DNA from: Gammaproteobacteria bacterium
GTDB lineage: Bacteria; Pseudomonadota; Gammaproteobacteria; JAJPIJ01
Assembly (NCBI GenBank): GCA_022072255.1
Contig: JAJVHZ010000024.1
Span: 1 to 47,121 of the forward strand
Direction: 5' to 3'
DNA: 47,121 nucleotides
Position 1 is the stretch's first letter. The number at the start of each line of letters is the position of its first letter. The notes beneath the pieces are model-generated. The model searched no databases. It saw nothing but the letters and a program-made list of their open reading frames with translations, and was not told the DNA's origin. The position numbers were made by a program, and so were the translations under genes. Below are positions 46,720 through 47,121 of this stretch, in pieces.

Positions 46720-47121
46720 TCACTGCGGCGCGTCGGGCGGCGGGGGAGGCGGCGCGCCGGCCGGCGGCGGAGGGGGTGTGTAGGTGTCTGCCGGCGCCTG
46801 CGGCGGCTCGTAGCTCCCGTAGCCGGACATGGGCACCTGGTTGCCCTTGGCATACATGCACTGCATGTATGCGATGTCGTAACGATCCTGCACGGTCGTG
46901 CCGGACCTTCCATACGCGTCGTATCCGTAGGCGCTGCCCACGATCAGGCCGCCGCCGGCGCCGATGGCCGCGCCCGCGCCCGGGTCACCGGTCGCCGCGC
47001 CGATGAGCGCGCCGGCGGCAGCGCCGATCGCCGTGGTCACCGCCGCGCTCGACACGGCACTGTCCGACGCCGATTGCTGCGCGCTCTTGCCGATGGACTG
47101 GTCCGCGTACATGCGGCAGAC
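46720..47121 (-). CDS. Glycine-zipper protein, 5'-truncated by the window edge
   Basis: The frame is open to the right edge, and an ATG at 47112 is probably internal because family members have a signal peptide and about 50 more residues before this point. About 133 codons are visible. They begin VCRMYADQSIGKSAQQSASD, continue with a glycine zipper (AAVTTAIGAAAGALIGAATG, then AAIGAGGGLIVGSAYGY), a segment DRYDIAYMQCMYAKGNQVP, and end in a Pro-rich tail (TPPPPPAGAPPPPPPDAPQ). Such proteins are secreted or outer-membrane associated and of unknown function. Confidence 0.75.
   Translation of the reverse strand, partial: VCRMYADQSIGKSAQQSASDSAVSSAAVTTAIGAAAGALIGAATGDPGAGAAIGAGGGLIVGSAYGYDAYGRSGTTVQDRYDIAYMQCMYAKGNQVPMSGYGSYEPPQAPADTYTPPPPPAGAPPPPPPDAPQ

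Overview
The window is about 47 kb of very GC-rich (roughly two thirds G+C), densely coded bacterial DNA. It most likely comes from the chromosome of a gammaproteobacterium, perhaps a Chromatiales-like or Xanthomonadales-like lineage. The evidence is a gammaproteobacterial-type rlmM, a QseBC/PmrAB-type two-component system with its DNA box, an NhaR-type LysR regulator, sigma-28 controlled motAB, kup, mtgA and purEK. I see no rRNA, tRNA, insertion sequence, phage gene or CRISPR array. Both edges cut genes.

Layout, left to right. (1) 1-2221, minus strand: the start of an exported protein (probably a Do-type protease), then a sensor kinase and its response regulator, with an exact CTTAAG-N5-CTTAAG box placed to control the exported protein. 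(2) 2393-8278: an acetyltransferase, a VOC protein, a lipoprotein and an alpha-glucan phosphorylase, divergent from glycogen synthase. (3) 8425-14682: three tandem paralogous sigma-54 activators (GAF-PAS-AAA+-HTH) with a half-size EamA protein between the first two. (4) 14779-17664: a full EamA transporter, a thioredoxin-TPR protein (YbbN/CnoX) and NhaR. (5) 17665-18338: the only long gene-free stretch, with regulatory-looking repeats. (6) 18339-20764: a bufferin operon, in which a four-Cys peptide precursor (DUF2282) is followed by a DUF692 multinuclear iron oxidase, a DUF2063 partner and a DoxX membrane protein. (7) 20801-30358: a six-gene same-strand run of SDR, cyclase-family protein, GMC oxidoreductase, two large glycosidases and an MFS transporter. 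It looks like a pathway for uptake, cleavage and oxidation of a sugar or glycoside.

(8) 30393-42908 is mostly housekeeping: a lipoprotein with a peptidoglycan-binding domain, DUF1992, Kup, MotB/MotA (with a sigma-28 promoter), an APC amino-acid permease, MtgA, RlmM, a glycosyltransferase, a phasin-like protein, a host-attachment (baeRF-like) protein, and PurE/PurK behind a strong sigma-70 promoter. (9) 43165-46641: a compact four-gene module of SxtJ-like membrane protein, 49-residue DUF5989 protein, NodU/CmcH-type carbamoyltransferase and membrane-anchored SGNH hydrolase. It resembles the sxtJ-sxtK-sxtI trio of saxitoxin clusters, but sits where no toxin pathway is visible. The window ends inside a glycine-zipper protein gene.

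The two most interesting systems are the bufferin RiPP operon and the SxtJ/DUF5989/carbamoyltransferase/SGNH module. The tandem sigma-54 activators come next. Functions are assigned by recognition of family motifs. No database search was possible, so substrates are inferred.
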